Assembly (NCBI GenBank): GCA_041394725.1
Contig: JAWKHR010000071.1
Location: forward strand, 1-25,753
Reading direction: 5' to 3'
Length of the DNA stretch: 25,753 bases
Source: JAWKHR01 sp041394725
GTDB lineage: Bacteria; Acidobacteriota; Vicinamibacteria; Vicinamibacterales; SCN-69-37
Positions 7,369 through 16,752 of the stretch are shown piece after piece. Each line of letters opens with the position of its first letter. The stretch's first letter is position 1. Position numbers and translations under genes: made by a program. The notes beneath the pieces were generated by a model, which was given only the letters and a program-made list of their open reading frames with translations, was not told where the DNA came from and made no database searches.

Positions 7369-8874
7369 ATGACGCCACTCGAGACCGCCGTCCTTCTCGC
7401 GTACTTCTTCGTCCTGAGCATTCTCGGGATGTACGGCGCGCATCGCTACTACCTGCTCCACCAGTACGCGAAGTACAAGGACCGGGTCCCCGGCCCGCCG
7501 CCGCCCGTGGACGCGTGGCCGGTCGTGACGGTCCAGCTGCCGATCTTCAACGAGATGTACGTCGTGGACCGGCTGCTCGACGCGGTGGCCGCGATCGACT
7601 ATCCGCGCGATCGGCTCGAAATCCAGGTGCTCGACGACTCGACCGACGAGACGTGCGACATCGCGAAGCTGGCCGTCCGGCGGCTGGCCCAGCGCGGTTT
7701 CGACATCGCCTACCTGCACCGCACCGATCGCACCGGCTTCAAGGCGGGCGCGCTCGAGAACGGGATGCACCAGGCGAAGGGCGAGTTCATCGCGATCTTC
7801 GACGCCGACTTCGTGCCGCCCGCCGATTTCCTGCGCCGCACGGTGCCGTATTTCTCGACCGACGACCGGCTGGCGGTGGTCCAGGCGCGGTGGGGTCACC
7901 TCAACCGCGACTACTCGCTGCTGACGCAGATCCAGGCCGTGCTGCTCGACGGCCATTTCGTCCTCGAGCACGGCGCGCGCAACCGGTCCGGCTGCTTCTT
8001 CAACTTCAACGGCACGGCCGGCGTCTGGCGCCGCGAGGCGATTGCCGACGCGGGCGGCTGGCAGCACGACACGCTCACCGAGGACCTCGACCTGAGCTAC
8101 CGCGCGCAGCTGCGCGGCTGGCGCTTCCTGTTCGTGCCGAACCTCGTGACGCCGGCGGAAGTGCCGGTCGAGATGAACGCGTTCAAGTCGCAGCAGCACC
8201 GCTGGGCGAAGGGCTCGATCCAGACGTGCCGCAAGCTGCTGCCGCTCATCCTCGTCTCGGACCTGCCGCGCCGGGTGAAGGTGGAGGCGTTCTTCCACCT
8301 CACGGCGAACTTCAACTACCTGCTGATGGTCGTCCTCTCGCTGCTGATGTTCCCGGCGATGTACGTCCGCTACAGCATGGGCTGGACCGAGATGCTGCTC
8401 ATCGACGTGCCGTTCTTCGCGAGCGCGACGATGTCGGTGCTGAACTTCTACGCGATGAGCCAGCGCGAGGCGTACCCCGACGACTGGAAGTCCCGGCTGA
8501 AGTACCTCCCGGCGGTGCTGGCGGTCGGCATCGGCCTGGCGATCAACAACACGCGCGCGGTCGTCGAGGCGCTGCGCGGCGACCCCGGCGAGTTCAAGCG
8601 GACGGCGAAGTACGGCATCGAGCGGACCGGCGACGGCTGGCAGGGCAAGCGCTACGCGCAGTCGATGCTCGCGCAGCCGCTCATCGAGCTGGGCCTCGGC
8701 CTGTACTTCACGCTGACCGTCGTCTACGCGCTGGCCAACGAGATCTACGGCACGCTGCCGTTCCTGATGCTGTTCCAGTTCGGCTTCCTCTACACGGGCC
8801 TGCTCTCCATCTTCCAGCAGGCCGGCGGCGACGACCTGATGGAGAAGTCGCCGCAGACGGCCGGCGGCAAGTAA
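7369..8874 (+). CDS. Processive family-2 glycosyltransferase (cellulose-synthase-like)
   Basis: Membrane GT2 enzyme of 501 aa, probably polymerising or transferring a sugar from a nucleotide-sugar donor at the inner membrane. It has the full D,D,D,QxxRW set: D89-D90, D145-x-D147, T237-E-D239 and Q275-Q-H-R-W279. One TM segment precedes the catalytic domain (about 6-24). Several follow (about 310-330, 345-370, 385-400, 440-480), as in cellulose/hyaluronan synthase-type enzymes. It resembles the cellulose synthase A2-like group described from Candidatus Solibacter. No PilZ domain, bcsB or other bcs partner is nearby, so cellulose is not assured; a glycolipid or other beta-glycan is possible. 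The start at 7369 is chosen because the promoter -10 covers the earlier ATG at 7333. Confidence 0.9.
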   Translation: MTPLETAVLLAYFFVLSILGMYGAHRYYLLHQYAKYKDRVPGPPPPVDAWPVVTVQLPIFNEMYVVDRLLDAVAAIDYPRDRLEIQVLDDSTDETCDIAKLAVRRLAQRGFDIAYLHRTDRTGFKAGALENGMHQAKGEFIAIFDADFVPPADFLRRTVPYFSTDDRLAVVQARWGHLNRDYSLLTQIQAVLLDGHFVLEHGARNRSGCFFNFNGTAGVWRREAIADAGGWQHDTLTEDLDLSYRAQLRGWRFLFVPNLVTPAEVPVEMNAFKSQQHRWAKGSIQTCRKLLPLILVSDLPRRVKVEAFFHLTANFNYLLMVVLSLLMFPAMYVRYSMGWTEMLLIDVPFFASATMSVLNFYAMSQREAYPDDWKSRLKYLPAVLAVGIGLAINNTRAVVEALRGDPGEFKRTAKYGIERTGDGWQGKRYAQSMLAQPLIELGLGLYFTLTVVYALANEIYGTLPFLMLFQFGFLYTGLLSIFQQAGGDDLMEKSPQTAGGK

Positions 8875-8904
8875 CCGCCCGGCGCGTCGCCTGGTACCCT
8901 CCCG

Positions 8905-10050
8905 ATGAGTGACGGAAAGCCCAAGGCCGGCCTCGAGGACGTCGTCGCCGGCGAGTCCGCGATCTGCTACCTCGACGGCCAGCGCGGCGTGCTGGCCTAC
9001 CAGGGCTGCGACATCCACGACCTGGCCGACGCCGAACGCGGCGTGAGCTTCGAGGAGGTCTGCCACCTGCTCTGGCACGGCCGCCTGCCGACCCGCGCGG
9101 AACTGGGCGATCTGCGGACGCAGCTCGCCGCCGCCCGCGTGCTGCAGGAGCCGATCCTCCGCGCGATGAAGTCGCTGCCCGCGGTGGACGGCATGGACGC
9201 GCTGCGCACGCTGACGTCGATCCTCGGTCACTACGACCCGGAGGCGGCCGACGGCTCGCCGCAGGCGCGGTACCGCAAGGCCGTGCGCCTCACCGGGCAG
9301 ATCGGATCGCTCGTCGCGACGTGGGGCCGGATGGCCGCCGGCGGCGGGCCGATCGCGCCGGACCCGGCGCTCGGGCACGCGGCGAACTTCCTCTACATGC
9401 TCACCGGGCAGCGCCCGTCGGCGATGGCGGCGCGGGCCTTCGACGTGTCACTGATTCTGCACGCCGACCACGAGCTGAACGCCTCGACGTTCGCCGCGCG
9501 CGTGGCCGCGGCCACGCTCACCGACATCCACTCGACCATCGTCGCCGCGATCGGCACGCTCAAGGGACCGCTCCACGGCGGCGCCAACGCGGCGGTCATG
9601 CGAATGCTCATCGACATCGGCCGCGACGCCGGACCCGAGCGCGCCGAGGAGTACGTGCGCGCGAAGCTCGCGCGCAAGGAGAAGATCTCGGGCTTCGGCC
9701 ACCGCGTCTACCGCACCGAGGACCCGCGCGCCACCCACCTGCGCCGGTTCTCGAAGTCGCTCGGCGAGAAAGCCGGCGAGCCGCAGTGGTACCAGATGTC
9801 CCAGCGCATCGAGGCGCTGGTGACCGGCGAGAAGAAGCTGTACCCGAACGTGGACTTCTACTCGGCGTCGATGTTCTACTCGCTCGGGATCCCGATCGAT
9901 CTCTACACGCCGATCTTCGCGGTCAGCCGCATCTCCGGCTGGACGGCGCACGTCCTCGAGCAGTACGCCAACAACCGCCTCATCCGCCCGCGCACGGACT
10001 ACATCGGGCCGCCGTATCCGCAGGCGGTGCTGCCGATCGAGCAGCGATAG
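8905..10050 (+). CDS. gltA: Citrate synthase (or 2-methylcitrate synthase)
   Basis: Condenses acetyl-CoA with oxaloacetate to citrate at the entry to the TCA cycle. The 381-aa length matches the short citrate synthases. The active-site elements are in place: LHADHELNAS (H186, H189), GPLHGGANAAV with catalytic H224, SGFGHRVYR with H266, and YPNVDFYSA with catalytic D317. Short enzymes of this type include both citrate and 2-methylcitrate synthases, and these are hard to tell apart by eye; no prpB or prpD neighbour supports the latter. ATG at 8905 lies 30 bp after the glycosyltransferase stop, with no clear Shine-Dalgarno. The family is certain, substrate preference less so. Confidence 0.93.
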   Translation: MSDGKPKAGLEDVVAGESAICYLDGQRGVLAYQGCDIHDLADAERGVSFEEVCHLLWHGRLPTRAELGDLRTQLAAARVLQEPILRAMKSLPAVDGMDALRTLTSILGHYDPEAADGSPQARYRKAVRLTGQIGSLVATWGRMAAGGGPIAPDPALGHAANFLYMLTGQRPSAMAARAFDVSLILHADHELNASTFAARVAAATLTDIHSTIVAAIGTLKGPLHGGANAAVMRMLIDIGRDAGPERAEEYVRAKLARKEKISGFGHRVYRTEDPRATHLRRFSKSLGEKAGEPQWYQMSQRIEALVTGEKKLYPNVDFYSASMFYSLGIPIDLYTPIFAVSRISGWTAHVLEQYANNRLIRPRTDYIGPPYPQAVLPIEQR

Positions 10051-10054
10051 CATC

Positions 10055-10166
10055 GGCGCCAGGCGCCAGGCGCCAGGCGCCAGGCGCTCGACGCTGGACG
10101 CTCGACGCTCGACGAGCGGCGGGCGCGGTCGGGCACTGGGCATTCGGCACTGGGCACTGGACGCCT
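10055..10166 (+). repeat. Phased degenerate heptamer repeat array
   Basis: Sixteen consecutive 7-bp units run in one unbroken register directly after the citrate synthase stop. The first block is GGCGCCA (four perfect copies), the next GACGCTC-like (four to five copies), and after two poor units there is a GGCACTG-like block (four copies). Most units fit GRCRYYN. The array is too short-period and spacer-free for CRISPR and has no good reading frame start of its own. Confidence 0.85.
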
Positions 10167-10187
10167 GCCGAGGCGGCGACGGCCGGG

Positions 10188-10539
10188 GTGGATGAAGGCG
10201 ATCTCTCGCTCGCGCGGATCTTCACGCCCTACCTCGTGCGGTGGGGCGCGATCTTCCTCGTGTCGGCGCTCGCGGCGTGGGCGGCGCTCGGCGTGATGGG
10301 GCGCCGCGCGTTTGCCCGGCGCCGGTCCGCTCTCCTCGCCCGCCGGTACCGCGTCGCTCCTCGTGATGACCCTGGCGTGGGTCGTGGTCAGCGACTGGTG
10401 GATGCCGCTCGCCGGGCCGGTGCTCCTCTGCGGTCTGCCCTGGTGGGGGTGGCGGGCCCTCGTCCGGCGTCGCCTTTCGGCGGCTCCGATCCTGGCGTGG
10501 CTGGTCGCCGCGATGCCGGCGTTCGTGCTGACGCGGTAG
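10188..10539 (+). pseudogene. Small membrane protein, probably frameshifted
   Basis: Two hydrophobic segments lie in different frames. From GTG at 10188 the reading gives VDEGDLSLARIFTPYLVRWG followed by a membrane segment, up to GVMG. From about 10312 the next frame gives a Trp-rich double-hydrophobic stretch (SLLVMTLAWVVVSDWWMP, then AGPVLLCGLPWWGW) ending at the TAG at 10539. Dropping one G from the GGGG run at 10298-10301 would fuse them into one protein of about 117 aa with three to four membrane segments. Alternatively only the second part (TTG at 10312, 75 aa) is a gene. No family is recognised. It lies between the heptamer array and lepA. Confidence 0.4.
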
Positions 10540-10555
10540 GCGGGGGAGAAACGGG

Positions 10556-10561
10556 TAAAAT
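10556..10561 (+). promoter_or_regulatory. Possible -10 box for lepA
   Basis: TAAAAT, in an A-rich patch unusual for this DNA, lies 21 nt upstream of the lepA ATG. No convincing -35 is seen at 16-18 bp spacing, so this is a weak call. Confidence 0.3.
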
Positions 10562-10582
10562 AGACTGTTCCGACGACCTCGA

Positions 10583-12388
<1,806 letters not shown>

Positions 12389-12403
12389 GGCGTGAAGGGC
12401 GGC

Positions 12404-12452
12404 TTGCGAAACTTCGAAGTTCGAACCGGGAACGTCGAACGGGGGAACGAGG
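12404..12452 (+). repeat. Heptamer-phased repeat, block 1 of the lepA-lepB gap
   Basis: Units of 7 bp starting at 12404 read TTGCGAA, ACTTCGA, AGTTCGA, ACCGGGA, ACGTCGA, ACGGGGG, AACGAGG. The shared pattern is A-N-N-T/G-C/G-G-A. It is degenerate but keeps phase, and differs in sequence from the array at 10055. Confidence 0.65.
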
Positions 12453-12485
12453 CTGCGCCGGGCCGACTGAAGATTTGGCTGGTGG

Positions 12486-12534
12486 CGAAGGCGGGTTCCG
12501 CGATGCGAAGGTCGAGCGTCGACGTTCACGATTG
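12486..12534 (+). repeat. Heptamer-phased repeat, block 2 of the lepA-lepB gap
   Basis: A second set of 7-bp steps ends just before lepB: GAAGGTC, GAGCGTC, GACGTTC are the best units (12507-12527), with weaker ones on both sides. Its register differs from block 1. Together the two blocks fill most of the 152-bp gap between lepA and lepB, which otherwise shows no gene. Confidence 0.5.
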
Positions 12535-12540
12535 GCCAAG

Positions 12541-13182
12541 ATGACTCAGAAGAGATCGGTTCTCCGCGAATACACCGAGTCGCTCGTCATCGCCGTCGTC
12601 CTGGCGCTGTTCGTGCGGACGTTCGTCTTCCAGGCGTTCAAGATCCCGACCGGGTCGATGGAGAACAACCTGCTCGTCGGCGACCACCTGATCGTCAACA
12701 AGATGATCTTCGCGCCGACGGCCAGCGCGCTCGAACGCGCGATCCTGCCCGGCAGGCCGATCCGGCGCGGCGACGTGATCGTGTTCAAGTACCCCAAGGA
12801 TCCGGAGCGCGACTTCATCAAGCGCGTCATCGGCCTGCCCGGCGATCGGCTCGAGCTCCGGCGGAAGCAGATTTACATCGACGACCAGCCGCTGGACGAG
12901 CCGTACGTCCATTTCCTGCAGCCGCTGTCGCCCGAGGGGTCCGTGCCGGTGGGCGACCGGAGGCTTGAGGACTATGGGCCGGTCACCGTGCCGCCCGGGC
13001 AGTACTTCATGATGGGCGACAACCGCGACAACTCCGAGGACAGCCGCTATTGGGGCTTCCTGCCGCGGAGCTACGTCAAGGGCCAGGCCCTGTTCATCTA
13101 TTTCTCGTTCAACGAGGACGAGCCCCTGACGCACCTCTTCAGCGGCATCCGCTGGGGCCGCCTCCTGCACCGGGTGCGCTAG
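12541..13182 (+). CDS. lepB: Signal peptidase I
   Basis: Inner-membrane serine/lysine protease that removes signal peptides from exported preproteins. The protein is 213 aa. One N-terminal membrane segment (about 13-30) leads straight into box B with catalytic Ser39 (PTGSMENNLL). The general base is Lys94 in RDFIKRVIGLPGD, and box E is GDNRDNSEDSRYWGF. It lacks the second TM segment and large insertion of the E. coli enzyme, resembling the shorter Gram-positive-like form. ATG at 12541 is the only good start; the site upstream is heptamer repeat without a clear Shine-Dalgarno. It is co-directional with lepA and ends at the terminator-like hairpin. Confidence 0.95.
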   Translation: MTQKRSVLREYTESLVIAVVLALFVRTFVFQAFKIPTGSMENNLLVGDHLIVNKMIFAPTASALERAILPGRPIRRGDVIVFKYPKDPERDFIKRVIGLPGDRLELRRKQIYIDDQPLDEPYVHFLQPLSPEGSVPVGDRRLEDYGPVTVPPGQYFMMGDNRDNSEDSRYWGFLPRSYVKGQALFIYFSFNEDEPLTHLFSGIRWGRLLHRVR

Positions 13183-13193
13183 CAGGGCGAAGA

Positions 13194-13218
13194 AAAAAAG
13201 ACACCGGGAGTCTTTTTT
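13194..13218. terminator. Bidirectional terminator-like hairpin between lepB and mgtE
   Basis: A perfect 9-bp inverted repeat (AAAAAAGAC / GTCTTTTTT, 7-nt loop ACCGGGA) sits between the convergent lepB (ends 13182) and mgtE (ends 13226). It gives a U-run on both strands. The stem is AT-rich for a terminator, so strength is uncertain, but its position is ideal and such A/T runs are rare in this window. Confidence 0.6.
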
Positions 13219-13225
13219 ACGTTCT

Positions 13226-14458
13226 TTACAACAGCAGCGTCGCCAGGCCCAGGAACAGGCCCATGCTGGCCACGTCGGTCGCCGTCGTGAGGAAGATGCT
13301 CGACGCGGTCGCCGGGTCCGCCCCCAGGCGCCGGAGGCCCAGCGGGATGAGCGCGCCCGCGATGCCGCTGATCACGCACGACGCGGACATCGCCGCCCAG
13401 ACGATCCCCGCCAGCAGCACCGGATTCGCGTCCGCCTGGCCGCGCGCGTAGACGAACATCCCGATCCCCGCGACCAGGCCCACCATCGCGCCGTTCAGCA
13501 GGCCCAGCCACGCCTCCTTGCTGACCAGCCGCGTCTCCTTCCCCGCCTTCAGCTCGCCGAGCGTCATCCCGCGCAGCGTCACCGCCAGCGCCTGGCAGCC
13601 CGTGTTCCCCGACTGGCCGGCCAGCACCGGCAGGAACACCGCCAGCACCACGATGCGGTCGATCGTGTCCTGGAAGACGCCGACCACCGCGGCCGCGACG
13701 AACGCGGTGAGCAGGTTCAGCTGCAGCCAGGGATGCCGCATCCGCAGGCTGCGCGGCCACGACGTCGCCAGCCGCTCCTCCTTCTCGACGCCGACCATCG
13801 CGCCGGCCTGCGCGCTGATCTCGAACGCCTGCTGCTGGAACAGGTTCTGCCCGCGCACCATCCCCACCAGCCGGCCCGCCTCGTCGCAGACGGGATACAC
13901 GGGATAGTGCCGTGTCACCACGTCCCGCATCGCCTCGAGCAGCGGGACGTCGGGCCGCAGGCTGAACGGGTTGGCGACCATGATCTCGGTCAGCGCCTGG
14001 TCGCCGCCGGCGAAGAGCAGCTCGCGGAACGTGATGACGCCCACCAGCCGGCCGTCCGCCTCGGTGACGAAGCCGTAGGTGATGAACGCCTTCTTCACCA
14101 TCTCGCGCAGCGCCGCGGTGGCCTGCGCGACCGTCGTCGACGGCCGGAACGTCGCGAGCGGCAGCTCCATCAGCCGGCCGACCGACCCCTCGGGGTAGTC
14201 GTGCTGCAGGATCCAGCGCTCGCCGCGCCCCGAGGGCGCCGCCCGCGCGATGGCGTTCCGCCGCTCCGGCGGCAGCTGCCACAGGATGTCGATCGCGGCG
14301 GCCGGCGTGAGCAGCAGCAGCGCGAGCGCCGCGACGTCGTCGGGCTGGCCCTCGAGCGCGTGCGCGGCGTCGAGCGCGGGCAGGTCGATGAGGCGGGCCA
14401 GCAGCTTCGTGGCCCGCGGATCGCTGACGAGGAGCTTGACCGTGTCGGTGGCGGCCAT
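13226..14458 (-). CDS. mgtE: Magnesium transporter MgtE
   Basis: Mg2+-gated Mg2+ channel/transporter of the inner membrane; 410 aa, a little shorter than typical (about 450). The N-terminal regulatory domain is short (about 1-95). Paired CBS domains span about 95-215 (LVGVITFRELL; LVGMVRGQNLF) and five membrane segments follow (about 247-410). The pore signature is PVLAGQSGNTGCQAL (277-291). Asp395 in TTATDVASMGLFLGLA matches the pore Asp that binds Mg2+ in the Thermus protein. The start is ATG at 14458, 22 bp after the cyclodeaminase stop, so it may be read from the hut operon, though its function is not part of that pathway. Confidence 0.94.
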   Translation of the reverse strand: MAATDTVKLLVSDPRATKLLARLIDLPALDAAHALEGQPDDVAALALLLLTPAAAIDILWQLPPERRNAIARAAPSGRGERWILQHDYPEGSVGRLMELPLATFRPSTTVAQATAALREMVKKAFITYGFVTEADGRLVGVITFRELLFAGGDQALTEIMVANPFSLRPDVPLLEAMRDVVTRHYPVYPVCDEAGRLVGMVRGQNLFQQQAFEISAQAGAMVGVEKEERLATSWPRSLRMRHPWLQLNLLTAFVAAAVVGVFQDTIDRIVVLAVFLPVLAGQSGNTGCQALAVTLRGMTLGELKAGKETRLVSKEAWLGLLNGAMVGLVAGIGMFVYARGQADANPVLLAGIVWAAMSASCVISGIAGALIPLGLRRLGADPATASSIFLTTATDVASMGLFLGLATLLL

Positions 14459-14480
14459 GGCGGACTCCCGGGCCCTGGGC

Positions 14481-15341
14481 CTAGCGGCCGAAGCGGTCGA
14501 GCGCCTCGCGCGCGGGCCGCGCGATCGTGGCGTCGGTGCTGCCGGCGAGGACGTCGAGCGCGCGCCTCGCGTCGTCGGTGCCGAGCATCCGCAGGATCTC
14601 GGCGGCGGCTGGCGCGGCCCGCTCGACCGTGGCCGGATCGCCGGGCTTCGGCGCCTGCGCGTTCGGCCGCCCGAAGCGGGTGTGGGCCTTCTTCATCAGG
14701 TCGAGCAGCGGCTGGGCGCCGTCGTCGCCCGGACGGAACAGCCGCGCATTCGCCTCCGTCATCCGGTCGCCCGCGGCCGCGAGCCGCCCATTGAGCGACT
14801 CGACCAGCGCCGCGTCCTTCAGGCTGCCGATGTTGATCTCGACGTTGAACAGCGCGCCGGTGATCGCCGTCATCAGCGCCTGCAGGCCGACCGCGACGTC
14901 GCTCACCGCCGACGGGTTGCCGGACTCGGCGACGGCCGCCGCCGCCTCGCGCGCGGCGGCGCACGCCTCGACGGTCTCGATCGGCACCTCCGTGGCGACG
15001 CGCATCGCGTCCTGGATCGCCTTCGACCGCGCGGCCTTCTCCTCGTCGGTGCCCTTTGGCTTGCGGAACGCGGCGACCACGAGGTCGTAGGCCGCCGCGT
15101 CGCGGTCGATCAGGTCCGACAGCGTCGCGCGCAGCTCGATCAGCCGCGCGCGCGCCGCGTCGAGTGCCTCGCGTTCCCCGGGCGTGCCCGACTTCGTCTT
15201 CGGCAGCCCGGCGACCATCGCCAGCAGCGACGCGCCGATCGCGCCCATCAGGGCGGCCGCCGACCCGCCGCCGGGCGTCGGATCCGGCGAGCTGAACGCG
15301 TCGAGCAGATCCGGGAGGGACGTCGTGGACAGGGTGTTCAT
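14481..15341 (-). CDS. Formimidoyltetrahydrofolate cyclodeaminase with HEAT-like C-terminal extension
   Basis: Converts 5-formimidoyl-THF to 5,10-methenyl-THF and ammonia, passing the one-carbon unit from histidine breakdown to folate. It corresponds to the C-terminal half of mammalian FTCD or to bacterial FchA. The family signature DPTPGGGSAAALMGAIGASLLAMV (split: DPTPGGGSAAA at 20-30, then LMGAIGASLLAMV) is clear, as is VPIETVEACAAAREAAAAVAESG further on. The core needs about 205-215 residues, but this protein has 286. The last 45 (about 242-286) look like a HEAT repeat pair (AAAEILRMLGTDDARRALDVL...REALDRFGR). The ATG at 15341 overlaps the hutI stop (ATGA). No formiminotransferase half is visible nearby. 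Confidence 0.88.
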   Translation of the reverse strand: MNTLSTTSLPDLLDAFSSPDPTPGGGSAAALMGAIGASLLAMVAGLPKTKSGTPGEREALDAARARLIELRATLSDLIDRDAAAYDLVVAAFRKPKGTDEEKAARSKAIQDAMRVATEVPIETVEACAAAREAAAAVAESGNPSAVSDVAVGLQALMTAITGALFNVEINIGSLKDAALVESLNGRLAAAGDRMTEANARLFRPGDDGAQPLLDLMKKAHTRFGRPNAQAPKPGDPATVERAAPAAAEILRMLGTDDARRALDVLAGSTDATIARPAREALDRFGR

Positions 15342-16588
15342 GCAAGGGCTCCGCTGACGATGAGGCCGCGCTTGAAGACCGCGGCGATGACGGGCGCGTT
15401 CACCCGGATCAGGCTGATCGCGGGGCCGTGCACGAGCACGGCGTCGAACGGCTTGCCCGGTTCCAGGCTGCCGGCGCGGTCGTGACGGTCGAGCGCATAC
15501 GCCGCGTTGATGGTCGAGGCCACCAGCGCCTCCTCGAACGTGAGGCCCATCGCGAAGCACGCGAGCGTCATCGCGAACGGCATCGACGGCGAGAAGCCGC
15601 CGCCGGGATTCACGTCCGTCGCGAGCGCGACCGGCACGCCGGCCGCAATCAGGTCGCGCGCCGGCGCGAACTGGCCGAGCTTGAGGTGGAACGCCGCGCA
15701 CGGCAGCAAGGTCGCCACCACGCCGCCGGACGAGAGCGCGTGGATGCCGTCCGCATCGACGTGCACCAGGTGATCGGCCGATCGCGCGCCGACCGCGGCC
15801 GCCACCTGCGACCCGCCGCTTGCCGCCAGCTCGTCGGCATGGATCCGCGGCTTCAGGCCGGCGCGCGCGCCGGCCTCGAGGATCGCCTGCGACTCCTCCG
15901 GGGTGAAGAAGCCGCGGTCGCAGAACACGTCGCACCACTCGGCCAGCGGCGCCGCCCGCGGGATCATCTCCTCGATGACGAGCCGCACGAACGCCGCCTG
16001 GTTCCCGCGATACTCCGGCGGCACCTCGTGGGCGCCGATGAACGTCGGCACGAGGTCGATCGGCTGGGCGTCGTTCAGGCCGCGGATGACCCGCAGCATC
16101 CGCAGCTCCGATTCGGTCGTGAGCCCGTAGCCGCTCTTCGCCTCGGCCGTCGTGGTGCCCGCGGCGAGCATCTCCCCCAGGCGGATGGCCGTCTCCGCCG
16201 CGAGCTGCCCTTCGTCGGCCTCGCGCGTTGCCCGCACGGTGGAGAGGATGCCGCCCCCCTCGGCGGCAATCTCCGCGTAGCCGACGCCCGACAAACGGCG
16301 CCGCAGCTCCTCGCGCCGGTCGCCGGCGAAGACGACGTGCGTGTGCGGATCGACGAAGCCCGGCACGAGCGAGTGCCCGGTGCCGTCCAGCACCTGGACA
16401 TCGCCGCCGCCCGCGGCCGCGATCGCCGCGCGGACGTCGGCCGTCGTGCCCGCCGCGAGGATGACGCCGTCGGCGTCCCACGCGACCGCGCCATCGGCGA
16501 TCGGCGCGACGTCACGCTGCCGCGCGCCGGCACGCGGCGCGTCGCCCGCGACCGTGAACAGCTGGTCCAGATGTTCGAGAATCCGCAT
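15338..16588 (-). CDS. hutI: Imidazolonepropionase HutI
   Basis: Hydrolyses 4-imidazolone-5-propionate to N-formimino-L-glutamate, the third step of histidine degradation. It is a 416-aa metal-dependent amidohydrolase, normal for HutI. The metal site HxH is in VDPHTHVVFAGDR; AAGTTTAEAKSGYGL, the FIGAHEVPPEY stretch, RIHADELA and ATDVNPGG are all family hallmarks. I chose ATG at 16588 (MRILEHLDQLFTV) over an upstream in-frame TTG at 16630, because the residues between do not look like HutI. It overlaps the cyclodeaminase by ATGA, so the two are translationally coupled. hutH and hutU are not in the window. Confidence 0.95.
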   Translation of the reverse strand: MRILEHLDQLFTVAGDAPRAGARQRDVAPIADGAVAWDADGVILAAGTTADVRAAIAAAGGGDVQVLDGTGHSLVPGFVDPHTHVVFAGDRREELRRRLSGVGYAEIAAEGGGILSTVRATREADEGQLAAETAIRLGEMLAAGTTTAEAKSGYGLTTESELRMLRVIRGLNDAQPIDLVPTFIGAHEVPPEYRGNQAAFVRLVIEEMIPRAAPLAEWCDVFCDRGFFTPEESQAILEAGARAGLKPRIHADELAASGGSQVAAAVGARSADHLVHVDADGIHALSSGGVVATLLPCAAFHLKLGQFAPARDLIAAGVPVALATDVNPGGGFSPSMPFAMTLACFAMGLTFEEALVASTINAAYALDRHDRAGSLEPGKPFDAVLVHGPAISLIRVNAPVIAAVFKRGLIVSGALA

Positions 16589-16637
16589 GGTCCGCCCGAG
16601 GACTAGACCACAGCGGCGGATGAATCGCAATCACGCG

Positions 16638-16752
16638 CCGCCGTCATCGCCGCGCCCGCACCGCCGTCATCGCCGCGCCGCTTGCCGTCGTCAGCCGCCG
16701 CGCCTGCCGCCGGCATCGCCGCGACGCTTGCCGCCGTCATCGCCGCGCCCGC
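16638..16752 (+). repeat. 22-24-bp degenerate minisatellite across the DUF167 stop codon
   Basis: About five imperfect copies of a CCGCCGTCATCGCCGCGCC-type unit run from inside the DUF167 C-terminal tail through its stop into the gap before hutI. Inside the gene they encode a Gly/Arg/Asp-rich tail. The 102-bp gap between DUF167 and hutI is otherwise empty. Confidence 0.65.

Noticed and set aside
7045..9378. 777-codon open frame on the minus strand across the glycosyltransferase and citrate synthase
   Set aside because: It is antisense to two well-supported genes, has no motif, and crosses unrelated genes and a promoter.
10055..10166. CRISPR array
   Set aside because: The period is 7 bp with no unique spacers and no cas genes nearby.
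14481..16481. A single 666-codon protein covering hutI and the cyclodeaminase
   Set aside because: The upstream part is hutI in the wrong frame. The cyclodeaminase starts at 15341, overlapping the true hutI stop, so this is not a fusion.
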